Shown here: piece by piece, positions 49,740-63,194 of the stretch
Position numbering within the stretch: the first letter of the stretch is position 1
How the letters are laid out: each line of letters begins with the position of its first letter
Origin: Sialis fuliginosa
Taxonomy: Eukaryota; Arthropoda; Insecta; Megaloptera; Sialidae
NCBI GenBank assembly: GCA_961205875.1
Contig: OY540813.1
Coordinates: 12,185,001-12,249,000, forward strand
Direction of reading: 5' to 3'
Length of the DNA stretch: 64,000 nucleotides
Notes under the pieces: model-generated
The model's input: the letters and a program-made list of their open reading frames with translations, nothing else
What the model was told of the DNA's origin: nothing
Databases searched by the model: none
Made by a program: the position numbers and the translations under genes

Positions 49740-50060
49740 TGAGTTACACTTTTTTTTCCTTATTATACCATGTAGGTATATGAAATATACACACAGTATA
49801 AGTAAGTATAGTGATTTTGATGGAATTATCTCTTTTGACCTTCCCTGAATTTATTCTGACTATTTTCGCCATTATGTCTGTGTGTCGGTCTGTCGGTCTT
49901 TATGTAAGCGCTGTAACTCAAATACGACAAATCGTTAAAAGGTGAATTTTTATATTTAAGATTATTTTTTGTCTGGGAAGAAAACTTTCTATTTTGAAAA
50001 TGATCTTTCAACCGGATATTTATTGATGTCGATTTTTTAATTTTTCGAATAACTTTAAAA
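49740..50060. repeat. Interspersed repeat also seen near 16350 and 36180
   Basis: 'tatgaaatatacac...agtataagtaagtata' matches 36210-36250. 'tctgtcggtct....gtaactcaaa.acga' with 'gtgaa.tttttatattta' matches 16350-16440. These appear to be pieces of one dispersed family whose ends I could not define. Confidence 0.45.
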
Positions 50061-50220
50061 CAGTGCAAAATAGAGAAAAATGGTCAAGTTAAAAATTGTA
50101 GGTAATATTATTAACTATAATTTATGTAGGTACTATTCTTAATTTATTTATTTTTAAACAAATTTTTAGAAAAAACATTTTTTATTGTAATTCAAATGGT
50201 TCATAACAGAAAAGAAATAT

Positions 50221-50467
50221 CTACCATGAGTGTCATGGGACTTTATTATACGTATTACAGAGATTAAAGAGTGTGCGTGTTTGCCATAGGTACCATGGGT
50301 CTTTCTTATACGTAATACTGAGAGTAAACAGTGTGGATGATTCTAAATAATTATTTTATTTTATCTTTTATCAGTTTATCAGAAATATGTTTTAATAAAT
50401 TTAGAATCACGTACACTGTTCACTGGTAGGATTGCGTATAAGAAAGTTCTGTGACTCACATGGCAGA
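50221..50467. mobile_element. Family G MITE with a duplicated end
   Basis: A 60-bp terminal unit ('ccatgggtctttcttatacg' with 'cagtgtgg') is present twice in tandem at the left (about 50221-50282 and 50283-50341) and once inverted at the right (about 50403-50465). A partial relative is at 36385-36510. It is non-coding. Confidence 0.65.
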
Positions 50468-51492
50468 TATTTTTATCACTCAATAAGAGAACTAGTTTTT
50501 AGAAAACAAGAGTTAATACAGTATTTCATTCATATAATCCTGAAATGTATTATTTATGAAGTTCCCCTAATAAATTTTGGTACTCCATAATTTTCCATCA
50601 AGTACTAAATTTTGTTAAGTGTAGGGTGTATTGGATTATTGATGTAATTATATCAAAGAGCTTTCGGTGCTAGACAGAATGATTTCATTAAATGTCCGAA
50701 ATGACATGACAGAAACATAATACCTCTTATCTGACATACAAATGTGTTTGATTTGTGTAACTCAAGCACCCTCAATCGGTTTCCCTACTGTTTCTTACAA
50801 CGTACTTTGACAGGCTCAGTAAAACCTTCTCTTTTTATTTCGTTTTTAAAAAAATAGAGAAACATACAAAGGTTCTGTGAGTCACATCGACTATTGTTTG
50901 ATTGCAATTTACAGTAAATATACATACTTAAGTTAGAAATAGATTGAAATTAAAATAGAGTGTTAGTTTTCAAACAATTTTAAATGCAATATCGTACATA
51001 GATATACTTACATACATATATGTATTTTAAGCCTTTCCTATTTAAAAACACATTATTGCTTCAACACCAGGTTTTTTGGCGTCACTATAGCTTAGATAAA
51101 ATTAACTTCTAACAAAATATTAACTGCATGCTAGAGAAATGTATAAAACAAAAATTATACAACGGGATTTTCAGGATTTTTTAAATAGACGATTCCTTTG
51201 TGATAAAAACCCATTATGTCTGTCACAATAGATATCTAATATCCAGAATTCCAAACCTAAACAAATCCATTAAACTTAAATAAAACACGGATAGGTATTT
51301 GGTATGTTTAAAAATCAAACAAAATTTTTCTCGATTTATTTTATTTTTATAAATTGTAAAATACTTCATTTACTTACAGTTGTAGAATTTTGTCACGGAG
51401 AAATAGGAAACAATTGCATTGGACCAAGACAATACTTGTTTCATACTTTCATATAATATTATCTTATTGTTAATGTTATACTTATAACATAA

Positions 51493-51797
51493 CTAGCTGT
51501 GCCCGTTTCTTTTTATTCTACACGTTTCTTTATTCCATAATATTGTTCAATTTTAAACGGTTTAGGCAGCGTATTGTAAAAGAGCACACTGGCGACAAAT
51601 TTTTTTCCGACTTGATTTACTATTAACGTTACTGCTTATTCTTTATGTCACCTGACCTTACAAAATATATGCTAAAACCTGGGTAAATAACATATCTATA
51701 TGAATTACAATAACACGAAAATCGGACGAGTGGTTCTCGAGTGATAAGCGCAGTAACGGACAGACAGACAGACGTTGCGTTTTATAATATATATAGA
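51493..51797 (-). mobile_element. Mini-Helitron, family H3
   Basis: On the minus strand it starts TCTATATATATTATAAAACG after an A and ends ...GGGCACAGCTAG before a T. A GTCTGTCTGTCTGTCCG tract lies inside the 5' end, as is common in insect Helitron-derived repeats. It is 305 bp and non-coding. Confidence 0.72.
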
Positions 51798-52429
51798 TAA
51801 TCTTAAATCAACTATATTAGTGTTTCTCTTTAATACTACTGTCGAATTCTCTGTTTTAAACAATATTTCGAAGATAATATTTTCTCTTGCTTTATATTTT
51901 TCTCGGTAAGGTTCACTATTATAGATATAAAATAAAGATAAATATTGCGCGATTCGTGAAATTTCTTGGAAAATAAAAAATAGGCCCAAATTTTATAAAT
52001 AACTAAAAATTATTATAGTAAGCTCCATTCAAAGTCTTGATTCACCACCTGTGAGCAAAGATATCGTCAAAATAAAATCAATTTTGACATCGTAATGCTA
52101 TTTATTGATTTACAGATAGTGAATCATTTTAAGATTTTTAATAGAGCTTTTTTTAACAAAATAAATTTTTTTACAACATTTGGGCTTACTCTTGAACTTT
52201 TTAATTTTCTCGAGAAATACTTTTTATGCGTGTATGTAAATAATCTGACAAAATCATCTGCTATGATATATGAACGACTCATAAATGACGAATAAAAAAT
52301 ATATTTGAGAGCACGCCATTGCGTCACCGCCCTACGTACTCACGTCATCTGGTAATATGTAATTCACCCTAGCTTTAGGGCACAGTGATAAAATGTAAGG
52401 GCATCTACAAAATGAGTCATTAGTTATTG

Positions 52430-52500
52430 TCGAGAATCGAACCGACGACGGGTGTTGATTAGTCAGCTGTATACGAGTTCAGCAATCAACCACAATTGAC
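52430..52500 (-). pseudogene. tRNA-like / SINE-head remnant
   Basis: The minus strand has a good box B, GGTTCGATTC (52434-52443), in a T-arm-like setting (GTCGTC...). About 45 bases upstream is a degenerate box A, TGTGGTTGATTG. The acceptor stem does not close, so it is not a functional tRNA. A tRNA-derived SINE or tRNA pseudogene fits best. No poly-A tail or duplication was found. Confidence 0.45.
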
Positions 52501-53879
52501 CTTTACACCGTGTGTCTGTGCCATTATTCCAACTAGCACGGGCTCGTGCGTGATTGAAACATAAACACACACTGTCGTTTGATTGAAATTTAAACCAGTC
52601 GGAATTAAAGTGCGTCCCGATTACTAGTTAATCGACATTTGTCACTGATTTGCGGCAGATATTTTGCATGTATAATGGTAGATTGAATCAGTGATCCACT
52701 CACGTAAACAAATCGTTACCTCCCACTACCAACATTTATAGAGGGTGGCAATATCTGTAAAAGCTGCTATAGTGTTAAAAAGTTTTACAATTCCAAGCGG
52801 GTGGATTTATATGACTTGTACGAACGATAAGATCAATGAAATAATTAAATGTTCTATTATAACTGAAATGGAAAATTAAAAATTATTTTATAGTTAAAAA
52901 AATAAAATAAAATAATGACAATCACCAAATAGTTCGACCAATATTTGACCTGTCTTATCGGCAAATAATACATGTTTTTTTTGTGCACATTTGTGGCACA
53001 GTACCTAACCTTTTCCCCTCCTTTTATAATAATTACAAAAAAAGGTATGATAATTTTCGATGATATAGATCTCTCAAAACAACAATAGATAACACAAATA
53101 TATTTTCCGTTTACTGGCGTTTACTTATGTTAGTGCAATTTAAATTCTATTATTAAGCGTACAAGTTTTTATTTACAACACAAATTTCCAAATAAAAACA
53201 CTGCAATTGAACGCGAATTGATTTGGAATTCTCTACATTTGACAGAAACCCAAAACTATTTATTTTTGTCGCTTGGTAGCGGTAGGACTATTGCTATTTT
53301 TATCTAAACTATCTAACATTATTTTGATTTACCTCATAATTTAACCATCATATTTAAAAATAAAAATAAAAATTTATATGAATTCAGTCTTGTACACTTG
53401 ACTTACTTAAAAAGTTCAATCAATACAATTCAAATGTCTTTATTCAAATACTTAACGCATTGAATTTAATGTTTATTGATAGATTTATTGACATGTCGAA
53501 CATATCAAACAATTTAAAACCGACGTTAATATGTTAAATACAGTTGATGACACATTTTATTAGAATTTATCGACAGCTCTACTTTATATTTAAACAATTG
53601 TAGGTGGAATGAATAACAAACACGTTTACATTTGATTTTAAAATATTACAATATGTGTTCATGTTTAAAATTAAAACAGGAAATTATTTTCCAATACAAC
53701 CGATTGAAAGTGAACAAATGTTGCCGGAAAATATTTTTCGTGTTATGTATCTCAACTTATTTCCAAAACAGATATGTTTTATTTACTTACACCGTGACAA
53801 TTATATTCTGATACAAATGAAAACGCTAAAATATTTTTATAATAAAGCTTCAGTTAAGTTTTTTATTCAATTCTTAAAG

Positions 53880-54262
53880 TAGATATATGTATTGAAAATG
53901 TGTTTGGGAATAACTTCTCCTTTAACTTCGATAACTAGCTTCAATTTCTTTCAAAGTCATTGCAAGCGGCACGCACTGTTTCAATTGGCATTTTGTCCTA
54001 AATTTTGATTTAAATTGCTGCAAATTTGAGAATTTGTAATCTGGGAGCTTAGACAACATAAATAACTATACAAAATAATCGGAGGATTGCAATCGGGAGA
54101 GCTGAGCGGCCATTCATTCTTCGATAAAAAATAACCAAATTATCCTTAGACCATGCTTGATCAATCATCTCAAAATAAATTTTTCTGGTATTCAGCATGA
54201 CATTTTTCTTCAATACTTCCTGCAAATAGTATTTTGCATTAATTTTTACACCTTTTTAAATA
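53880..54262 (-). pseudogene. Decayed Tc1/mariner transposase, C-terminal half
   Basis: Conceptual translation of the minus strand gives NAKYYLQEVLKKNVM near 54240-54195. A different frame near 54115-54070 gives MAAQLSRLQSSDYFV, which aligns with the WPPNSPDLNPxDYFVW block around the third catalytic acidic residue of Tc1/mariner transposases. Near 53985-53900 come TVRAACNDFERN and then, after a frame change, KLVIEVKGEVIP, matching the usual C-terminal order. There are several stops and frame changes. The N-terminal half is missing, since a family F repeat abuts at 54290. It is not functional. Confidence 0.7.
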
Positions 54263-54284
54263 AACATAAGGGTAGTTTTCCTCT

Positions 54285-54520
54285 TTTGACTGAAGGGTTA
54301 AAATCAAAAAGTCATATAACATTTTTGTTGCATTTTAGGAGACCTATCTAAAGGCACTCCACTTAATGGATTAAGTGAAAAAAAAATTTTGAACATACTT
54401 TTCAGTCTATGAAAAGGGGGTTCAATTTTTTTTTTTTTTCAAAAATCTTATCATTTCTATTTTTCTTATCAGTCTTCGTCCGTTTATCAAATTTCATCTT
54501 AATCGGTTAAAATAAAAACA
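54285..54520 (-). mobile_element. Family F element, minus-strand fragment
   Basis: Inverse matches to 46667-47160 include 'ccacttaatggattaag', 'cagtctatgaaaaggggg' and 'caaatttcatcttaatcgg'. It abuts the decayed transposase, so it may have inserted into that copy. Confidence 0.65.
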
Positions 54521-56147
54521 AAACAACCCGATTGAAGTCGCCATCAGGCCCCTAAACTTTAATTAATATTTCAAGCTTGATTAATCTTCATCATAATTTC
54601 CAAGAATACTGACCCTGAAAAGAACAATCTTAATGATTCGATACATTACCAAAGTTACTTGAAATGTATATAAGCATGTACAGAATATAAATACATTAAC
54701 ACATTAACATTCTTTCGTAGTGAGCAAGCGACAATATTATTAAGCTTTCGTATGTAGAACTCCGTTTGTAGATGCATTTATGAGTCAATATTTATATTAC
54801 GATATAACAGGTGTTAGACAATACGGCTGATCAGCTGATTTGAATAATAAAATTATTAAATGTTAATACATTTTTTTAATGTTTCAGTTAAATGATAGAT
54901 TTATTTTTGCCACTTTCGAGAAAAGAAAGAATCAATTTTATTAATAGTTAACATTTTTCACGACACAATATTTAAAAATTTCGATTCGAAAAAGCGTTTT
55001 GTAGAACAAAATCTCTATTTTTTTCAGAATATTTAAAAAAATATTTATATGTATATTTAAAAATTTCAAATTTTACTCTCAACTTACATTAACAGTGTAT
55101 AAGGGGGTCGAAAAAAATCAAAATCATTTTTGAGCTATTCAACTTTAAATTGAAAAAAATATACAGATTAAAAAAAACGCTAAAAACGTTACCCACCTCT
55201 GCTTTAAAATTATTACAAATAAATACAAGTTCTTACCTACATGAAAAAAACATTTTTATTTAGAATTATAACATTAATATAATGAATTAGAATGTTTTAT
55301 TATACACTTACAAATAAATTATTAATTTCCTTTTTTCTAATTTTCTCTTTAAATTTTTATACACACATAATGTATCATCTAGATTATTCTATAGAGAATG
55401 ACAATAAACCTATCTATGCATAAGTATAGTTTATACATATACGTATTAACCATAGAAAATTGTGTGTATATAATATATATAAATTTAAAATCCATGCATA
55501 AAAATCATTTCGTTACCCCTTAAGACTTCCTCTTGAGCTAAGAATGGGTTTGTATTTGTACACATCTGTAACAACAAATGGTGTATAGATACTAGGAATA
55601 TAAATATGTGAGTATACAAATTCATATCAACACTAAATTGTCAAAACAAACTATTGTATAGTTGTACAATATATACGTTACGTAACACAAAAAAAACTAT
55701 CCATTGTGTTTTGGTGGCTGGTTTAAATTGACTTTTACCCCTAAACAGAGTTGGGTTAGATCAGGGTTTCTAAACTAGTGTTCTGAAAAAACTGATTTCT
55801 TTTTAATAATAAAGTTAATCCAAATACATATTCTTTTTTTTTTAATTTCACCATTTATAGATATAAAATTCATTATATTAATTTGCATATTGATAACAAT
55901 ATATTTATTTTTAGCTTTGATATTATACAAGCGTAATTTAGCTATTTTTAGAAATATTGCATGCAACATTTTTAGATTATTTCGTTACTATAACTTTATT
56001 GAATTATATTAGACTTCACGCGAATATCAAATTTACTTAAAAAACTGTAGGTACATATTATATACCATTTCAATTAATTTTAAAATTATTTGATTGATAT
56101 CTAAAAATGCGGAATTTTTATGTGAAAAATTAGATTTAATATACTAT

Positions 56148-56372
56148 TGCCCGGTATTATCAACCAATTTAAAGCTCCTTTAACCTAAATTTTGTATATT
56201 ACAAACGTGATTTAAATCAATATTTAGGCTCTCAATGATAAATATACATAATATGCGTTGTAAAAACTAAAAACACAACGCAGAATATTAAAAATCCATT
56301 TAATTATATATGTATTATGCTTGGTTCTGTTAATAATATGGAACATTTAGTTAAACTTGATTATACCGGGCG
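56148..56372. mobile_element. Small MITE with GCCCGGTAT ends
   Basis: TGCCCGGTATTATCAA on the left and the inverse of ACGCCCGGTATAATCAA on the right bound 225 bp of AT-rich non-coding DNA. The first ten bases are those of family C, but the interior differs. Confidence 0.6.
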
Positions 56373-57016
56373 TATGTCATTTATAAATACAGTTCTCGAT
56401 TTTAAAACTGAATAAAATTGAAGATAATAGATCACTCATTATTGCATTTATTTGTTTGCAAATAAAATGAAAAACATTTAACTTCTAGATTTTCTCAACT
56501 CTTTGTTTTGGTAAGTTGATTTGATGTCTAAACGACATAATTATTAATTATACGTACGCTAACACTTATTATTAATGCGGGTAACTGACTTGCCCCACCC
56601 TAGACCGGTACTGCATATATACAATATTAATCATAAATAAAACCCAACAATGAACCCTGTGTCTCACCGCAAAGTGACAAGTTGACATAGCGTACCCTTT
56701 AAACATGTTTGGGTGGCCGCTTGAAATAATCCTTTTTTTTCGAAAGTGTCACTCATAGCGGTAATAAAAAAGTACACAAAAAGAGACAGATCTATTTGCC
56801 CTATCGGCTATTCAAATATTGTTATTTCTTTCCAATTCCAATCGTGGAAATGTGTGTGCATAAAGCGGTTATGGATATTTATGTTTGGTACATTTAAAGA
56901 TCGATATAGTTATGCATATTGCAAAATTTAAAATGCTTGTCTATATTTTCGTATCGTTATTTATGTGAGCTATAATATAAGCATTTATATTACTGTTCAT
57001 AATAACAGAATTGGTT

Positions 57017-57065
57017 CAGGGACGTATCTAGAGGGCGTGCCAAATTGGCTGTAACCCTATCTAAA
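57017..57065. mobile_element. hAT-like left end (partial)
   Basis: CAGGGACGTATCTAGAGGGC resembles a hAT terminus, but no opposite end was seen. Confidence 0.25.
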
Positions 57066-58710
57066 TGCCATCTGCTTCTTCCCTCAGTTTTTATCAAAAT
57101 CATAATCTCACGTTCGGAAGCCAAAGTAACTTAATTTTTTATCGAATTTTAATTTTTACATACTTGTAATTAATTGTATGTATTTATGGAGGTTGGAAAG
57201 TTACTTTTGAGGGCAGATGGTGGGGTAGGATGCAATATACGTTGTTGCCAAATCTACGACCTGTCTTTCTCACTTGCACTCATGTATTTGTCATTTTACA
57301 TTGCCAGTGCTGAAATAAAAATACAAGATGTGATTTGTACCAAAAATCCACACAAAATTCAAGAATGAAAACATCGCCTTTTGTGCCTAAAAACACATTT
57401 GAGATCATTTGAGTTTCATGATGGAATTTTATTTACATCGTTAAACGTTAAAATTTATGTAGGTATATGTATTTAATAATAATATAAGGAAACTATTGAT
57501 TGTTCTAAATAAAAATGTAAACTGTGTTAGTTATGTCAATTTCCTACTGTACATTATTATGTGTTGTTCTTATACAGTATTTGCATTTGATTATAAATAG
57601 AAAACAATTTATAGCATTGGAATAATGTACATCGATAACATACTTAACACGTGTCGATTTTATTTTAATCAAGAAAATATTTTATTAACTCGTGCAATAT
57701 AATGTATTTATAGTTACAGATTTATAGTGTAATTACGTAACAATATTAATATAAATAAAAAACATAATCAATTCACCTATGATATATATTATATGCGTGG
57801 AAACTGTAAACTCCTTAAAAAGTTCCAAAATAAAATGTACAATATATCTTTTTAGTAATATTTATTTCATTTATACATACATACATACCTATATTTCTGC
57901 ATTACATAGACAAAAATAGACGTCTTCAAGGCAATCGATAAGCCCTGAAAAGTAAAATATTTTACTGTAACTTTGTTCAATGTTTCTTCATATTTTATTG
58001 TTAGTGAATATTATGGTATATTTAATATCATTATTATATATTTATTCACCACCATATGAATCACAACCACTATATTTGTAATGTCAATCAACCCTCGGTA
58101 AATATTTTAACTACATTTAGATCTATGTAGATTATTCTTTACACATAATCATTATTAATATCAACGCTGAAGGGATATTTAAATTCTTTCTTGTCATTTT
58201 TCTTAACAAGTAACCTTATTCCTCCCCATTTCCCTCACGATTATGACTCCTTATCATCTATCATTCTTTTCCAAACCTCATTATTTTCCAACCCCCTTAG
58301 GAAGTTTCCTCCATTGTTTTCGGTTTCTGTCTTCATATTTTCACCGGTACCTATCTTGGGCAGACTTTTATATTTTCCAGCTCAAGTTTCATTGAATTTC
58401 AGAGGCACTTTATCTCTCGCACACTGCGCCATTCCGTGAGTAATATATAGACACTGTGTGACAGCTATAAAGTTAGTTATTAACTTCCACATAGGAATAT
58501 CGATTTACTTCAACAGTCTAGTTTAATGTAGTTAGGATTTTTCCCCCTCTATTGTTACTTTGAGACTTCTTCAATGATTAGATCTAAAAAGATAAGAGTT
58601 GTGGTGTCTTTTTTTTATTTTATCTATTTAATGGGCATAATAAAGGTTTACAAAATGAGTTAAAATGGAATATATGTATTGAAAAATAAACAAAGAACAT
58701 TATAAATATA
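57066..58710. other. AT-rich interval with one pyrimidine-rich patch
   Basis: The open frame at 58191-58439 is Phe/Ser/Pro/Leu-rich because of a pyrimidine tract. The opposite strand of its right end reads LTEWRSVREIKCL, faintly like the end of a LINE polyprotein, but the rest does not support that. Nothing else is recognised. Confidence 0.35.
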
Positions 58711-58712
58711 GC

Positions 58713-59157
58713 ACTTGCGGGTAATAAGGCCTGCTAAGCTTAAATTTAAAAAAAAATTAAAAACATTGCATGTAATCACGAAAATTTATTATAAATTTGT
58801 CTCTCTGAGTCCTATAAATAAACCAAACCAAAAAAAAGATAAATTCTATCAATAACCAAAACAAAAATAATCATTTTTAAAATTAGACCTTAATATTAAT
58901 CAAAGTATCAACATATATTTGGAAATTGAGATCAAATTAAGCATTGTAAATAGTTTTAACAGTAATAATAACTTTAATCACAGCCATTAGGACAGTCTCC
59001 TGCTACATCGACTGCACATCCTCATATCAGCCAGTCTGTCTTCTCCACAAGCGTAGTAATGCCATACCGTTTCCATTCATTCAGTACGAACATTCTTTGT
59101 TGGCTGAAGATTAGATTTAGATACTAATTTTATAGATAGGCCTTTGTTACCCGCAGG
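58713..59157. mobile_element. MITE with CTTGCGGGTAATAAGGCCT ends
   Basis: The left CTTGCGGGTAATAAGGCCT and the inverse of the right CCTGCGGGTAACAAAGGCCT bound 445 bp. I see no clear target duplication. The element is non-coding. Confidence 0.6.
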
Positions 59158-59159
59158 TT

Positions 59160-61079
59160 CAATAATTTTTTATTTTTTTAGAAAATATTTATATTGAAAT
59201 ATAATGAACCTAGATCGTTTTTAAACACACACTTTTTTAGTTTAATGTATTAATATAGAAAATAGAAATTCAATCAAAATTAAGTATCAAATAAATAAAG
59301 TTGATCATCAGGTTAAAATAAATCTTACACAGCACTTAAATAAAACATAAAATACATTAGTAACAGAAAACCTCTATTCAATTTAATTTTTAAACGTCCT
59401 GTTCAGACGTTCAAACATTCTGAACAAAATTACTTTAGCGAAAATAAATCTTGTGGTTAATGAATATAAAAGTAGCTATTTAAGAACAGAAATGGGAATT
59501 TAAATATTACAAAAAAAAATCTAAAAACATTTACAATAATAACTTATCCTGTAAGTAGTCAGTTATTTCGAATTTAATTTTCCCATTTTTCAAACTGACA
59601 GTCGCCATTCATATTATAAGTACTTCATAATGGTGCCCTTTTTATACAATAATAAAGAACCTCCAACCACAATGAAAAGACAAATTAATTTTCGCTCAGT
59701 TGGAGAGAGTTCAAATCACAAAACTGAATCTGTGTTTGTTATATAAAACGTATTGTTGTTGTCTACCAGGGGCTCTAAAACTTTTATAATTACATTCACA
59801 AAAAATAAATCACAAATAATTACTTTGAGAAAAAAATATAGTTTTTATTAACTTGAGAAATATCTGTAATAATATTATCTAACAAATGGCAATAAAAATT
59901 ACTTTTTGAAGTAATTGCAAAGAAGCCAATAATTCATAATTTAACATTATAAACATTTAAAAATGATAATTATAAATACTTTGGACACCGACTTTATACT
60001 TCAGTGATATAAACTAATGCAAATGTAAGGTTTGAAATTTAAATTTTTTTCATAATTTAACTCGCGTAGGCTTCTTTAGTTATTACGTCTTTGGAGAACA
60101 GTATAAACCCAAATTAATTTTTAATTTGACTATATTATAATCTTATTAAAAATAAATACAACAAATGCCGACAGTTAATTATTCTGTTACATTTACATTT
60201 TTACAAATTATACCTACATAATTATGTTTAATTTTATTAATTAACAGTGTCAACAATTCAGAAAATACTAATTTGCAAAATGAATACAAAAATTAAATTA
60301 ATATTTAATTAAATCAACTATTTTAGTAAAATTAAAAAGATTACATACCTATTTGAAATTTAAAAAACTTTTAGAATTTATAGCGGATAAAGAATCTATG
60401 TTTCCTCATCTAATTAATAGAACAATAATTAAAACTGGAGCGGCGTATAATTCACAATTTCAACAGTTAGTTAGTCACGGATATGGGTGTTTCGGGTCGA
60501 CGACCATCGTTTGTCTACCACTCGTACCTGAACCGTCCCAATGCAAACATTGCTCATGTGTTGTATTTACTCTGTGCATATCTGTTGAGATTACAGACAC
60601 ATTTATTTTTAAAACAAATTGATATTTTCAATTTATTATGTATATTTAACGTGTATTTCAGATAACAGAAAATTTGCTGCTTTTTATTGATTTATTAAAT
60701 TTAGTTTAATTATCTGGTTTGTTCTATAGAAACAATGTTTCTTGGTTATGAAATTTTGTTATTTGTTTTTAAAAAACAGCTTATTTGCCAAGCTTTTAGT
60801 AATTTTGCCAAGTTTTGATTAATCTTTACCTTTCGAGATCTAGAATTCGAAAAACGAATTTTTAGAAAAATATCGGCCTGCCCAGCAAATTAACCGAATA
60901 ATCTCAAAAACGTTCCGGGCCCTTGGTAAAGTTTGGCACTTTTTATTTTCGGATTTCCTAATACCAGAACCATACTGATAATAAACTATCAGATATTTTT
61001 TGATTAAACATTATAATCTTATTGATTTGATCTTTTTCCAATTTTTTTTTATACAATTTTTAAAAATAAAAAGTAATGT
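59160..61079. other. AT-rich interval with a short GC-richer patch
   Basis: A patch at 60470-60560 ('gggtcgacgaccatcg') lies inside an open frame at 60353-60622. No domain or splice support was found. Confidence 0.3.
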
Positions 61080-61150
61080 GCGATGGCCGGGAATCGAACC
61101 CGGATCAACTGCTTGGAAGGCAACTATGCTGACCATTACACCACCATCGC
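61080..61150 (-). tRNA. tRNA-Gly(TCC)
   Basis: A 71-nt minus-strand tRNA that decodes GGA (and by wobble GGG) glycine codons. The acceptor GCGATGG pairs with CCATCGC. The anticodon loop is CTTCCAA and the T arm is CCGGG...CCCGG. Box A TGGTGTAATGG and box B GGTTCGATTCC are intact. T-rich sequence follows on the minus strand (complement of 61060-61075). There is no intron. Confidence 0.97.
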
Positions 61151-61876
61151 ATGATGAGTACTATCAAATATTAAAATATATATCACATTCACTTTAAAGC
61201 TTGTTTCATCAAATACGGCTAGTCATACATACTTAAGTTATTTAATAACAAATATAAATTGTGCACATTTCTGTTGAAATTTGATAAAATTGGAAGCTAC
61301 TGGTTTATCATATTACTAAAAATTCTATTACGTTTTTAAATAAAACCGTATTTACTCACATACTTTACAAAAATAAACAAACAAAAGAGAAATAAGAAAA
61401 AGAGACAGTCAAAACAACATCGATAGCCATTTTATTACAAGACATTTACAAAAGAAGAAACTTGGGAATAACGCGTGTACAGAATTTGTTACTATTTTGT
61501 TATCTCCATTTGAAATAAATTTAAAACTTTTATTTTAGTCTAAATGACACTTCAATTCCAATACCCATCAGCGAGTTTGATATTGTGTGTGCGCGTACGA
61601 CCCAATACAAACATAAAAAAGCACTTGAGCGACTTGAGCTGTTTTATCAGCGTTGCCAACTTCAGATCTTTCTCCACCCTGAAGCATGGTTGGTACGCTT
61701 AAGCTGATATTAGACTACACGTAACTTTTGAATTCAGTAGAAATAAAACGTCTGCAAACAGGCAAACATTCATGAACTTAAATTAAGATAACAAGTAGCA
61801 CTATTTATTACTTCTAAAGTTTTATAATCTTTTTAATAGTTTCTTCTCTTCTTTCGAAAGTGAGAAATATGTAACG

Positions 61877-62116
61877 ACCATAGACATAGAGCATGGACCG
61901 CGCATTCTGTATTAACATAATGGTGTAACATTTCTCCAAAACAGTGAAAGAGAGATGCGGTAACGTTTGGGATATATCTATCTCTTTTTCTATTAAGAAT
62001 GAAATACACTTCTGTTTAAAAAAGGTCAAGTATATCTCAAACCTATTTCTATCCCTTTCTTTTGACACGTCTCTGTTTTCGAGTCAGATGGGCGGTCTAT
62101 GCTCTATGTCTATGGT
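61877..62116. mobile_element. MITE with ACCATAGACATAGAGCAT ends
   Basis: The left ACCATAGACATAGAGCATGG and right inverse (ending 62116) agree over about 25 bp with one or two mismatches. GTAAC lies at or next to both edges and may reflect a target duplication. Inside are overlapping open frames on both strands (61814-62068 and 61944-62129), which are incidental. Confidence 0.75.
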
Positions 62117-62129
62117 AACAAGTATCTAA

Positions 62130-62420
62130 GGGGTCATCCATAAATTACGTCACACTTTAAGGGGGAGAGGGGGGTCTACAAAGTGTGACGTGTGTGACAA
62201 GGAGCGAGGAGTCACAAGCTTCGTGACGTCACATCTAAAAAATCAAAACAATGAATTTTATATGAATTCTAAGAGAAAAAATGTGAGGAAAAATAATATA
62301 AACAGCAATGCAAAAAATTCTTTTGTTTTTTTTTCGTTGCTTTTGTGTACCTAATTATTGTTTCGAAATTTGTGTGACGTCACAGCAGGGTGAGGGGGTC
62401 AGACAAATATGACAACTTTT
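62130..62420 (+). mobile_element. GGGGTCATCCATAAATTACG repeat, one end
   Basis: The left end GGGGTCATCCATAAATTACG followed by 'tcacac' and a G-rich tract belongs to a repeat type widespread in arthropods. A second 'gtgtgacgtcac' plus a G-rich tract at about 62370-62400 is a partial internal echo. The opposite end is degraded. Confidence 0.5.
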
Positions 62421-63194
62421 GTATAAATCATATTATATTTTTATCCCAAAAAAAGATACATCTTAATCTATTACAATTAATTTCCATTTAAAGTTTGTAC
62501 ATTTCTTTGTACGTATTTATTAAAAATTCGACTATAGCTTCACCTAAAGTACTAAACGATTTCGCTCGTGGCGCATAGTCTGAAACCAGCTCTTTTACAA
62601 TGCAATGGCTGTCACATTTGTTGATACAGCTCTTCATATATTATTTTACGATCGTCTTTTTTCTCTTCGTTGCGTACGACTGCCACTTTTCCTCTTTGGT
62701 TGGTACGTCTGTTTCTTTTTCTCGTCTTATGGAGTGTATTTTCTGAGTAAATATTTTTCGATAATCGAATTCGTGAAAAAATGGATGATGTATTTGCTTT
62801 TAATAGCAATGTTCCCTTCTGTTTTGTGTATAGAATTGTATTAACAGCTGGTTTTGTCTAGAGAGCATTCAAAATACCAATGTGTTTTTTGTTATCTTCT
62901 TTCTTTGGTATATCATAATATCTACACTGTACAGCGTAGAAAAAATTCTCGACCCTAGATAAGAGGCTATCAATTGAATATTTTATAGGATTTGTAAATA
63001 ATTTTTTATTATTATTTATTTTAAATTATATCAATATAAAAATAATGATAACTGAATTTGATCGCCAAAAACTATTTATAATATTATTTTCTCTTTTTTT
63101 AAATTTTCGGTATGTTTTGTATAACGTTTTGTAATAAACAATAAAATAAAAAAATATTGAATATTTTATGTTGGGTAGAGAGAAAAATCAAAGT

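Noticed and set aside
58191-58439. LINE-like phrase on the minus strand
   Set aside because: Only about 12 residues resemble a LINE end; flanking frames do not continue the match.
61000-61197. 65-codon plus-strand open frame
   Set aside because: It is the antisense of tRNA-Gly; phrases such as RWPGIEPGST are the usual translation of a tRNA T arm.
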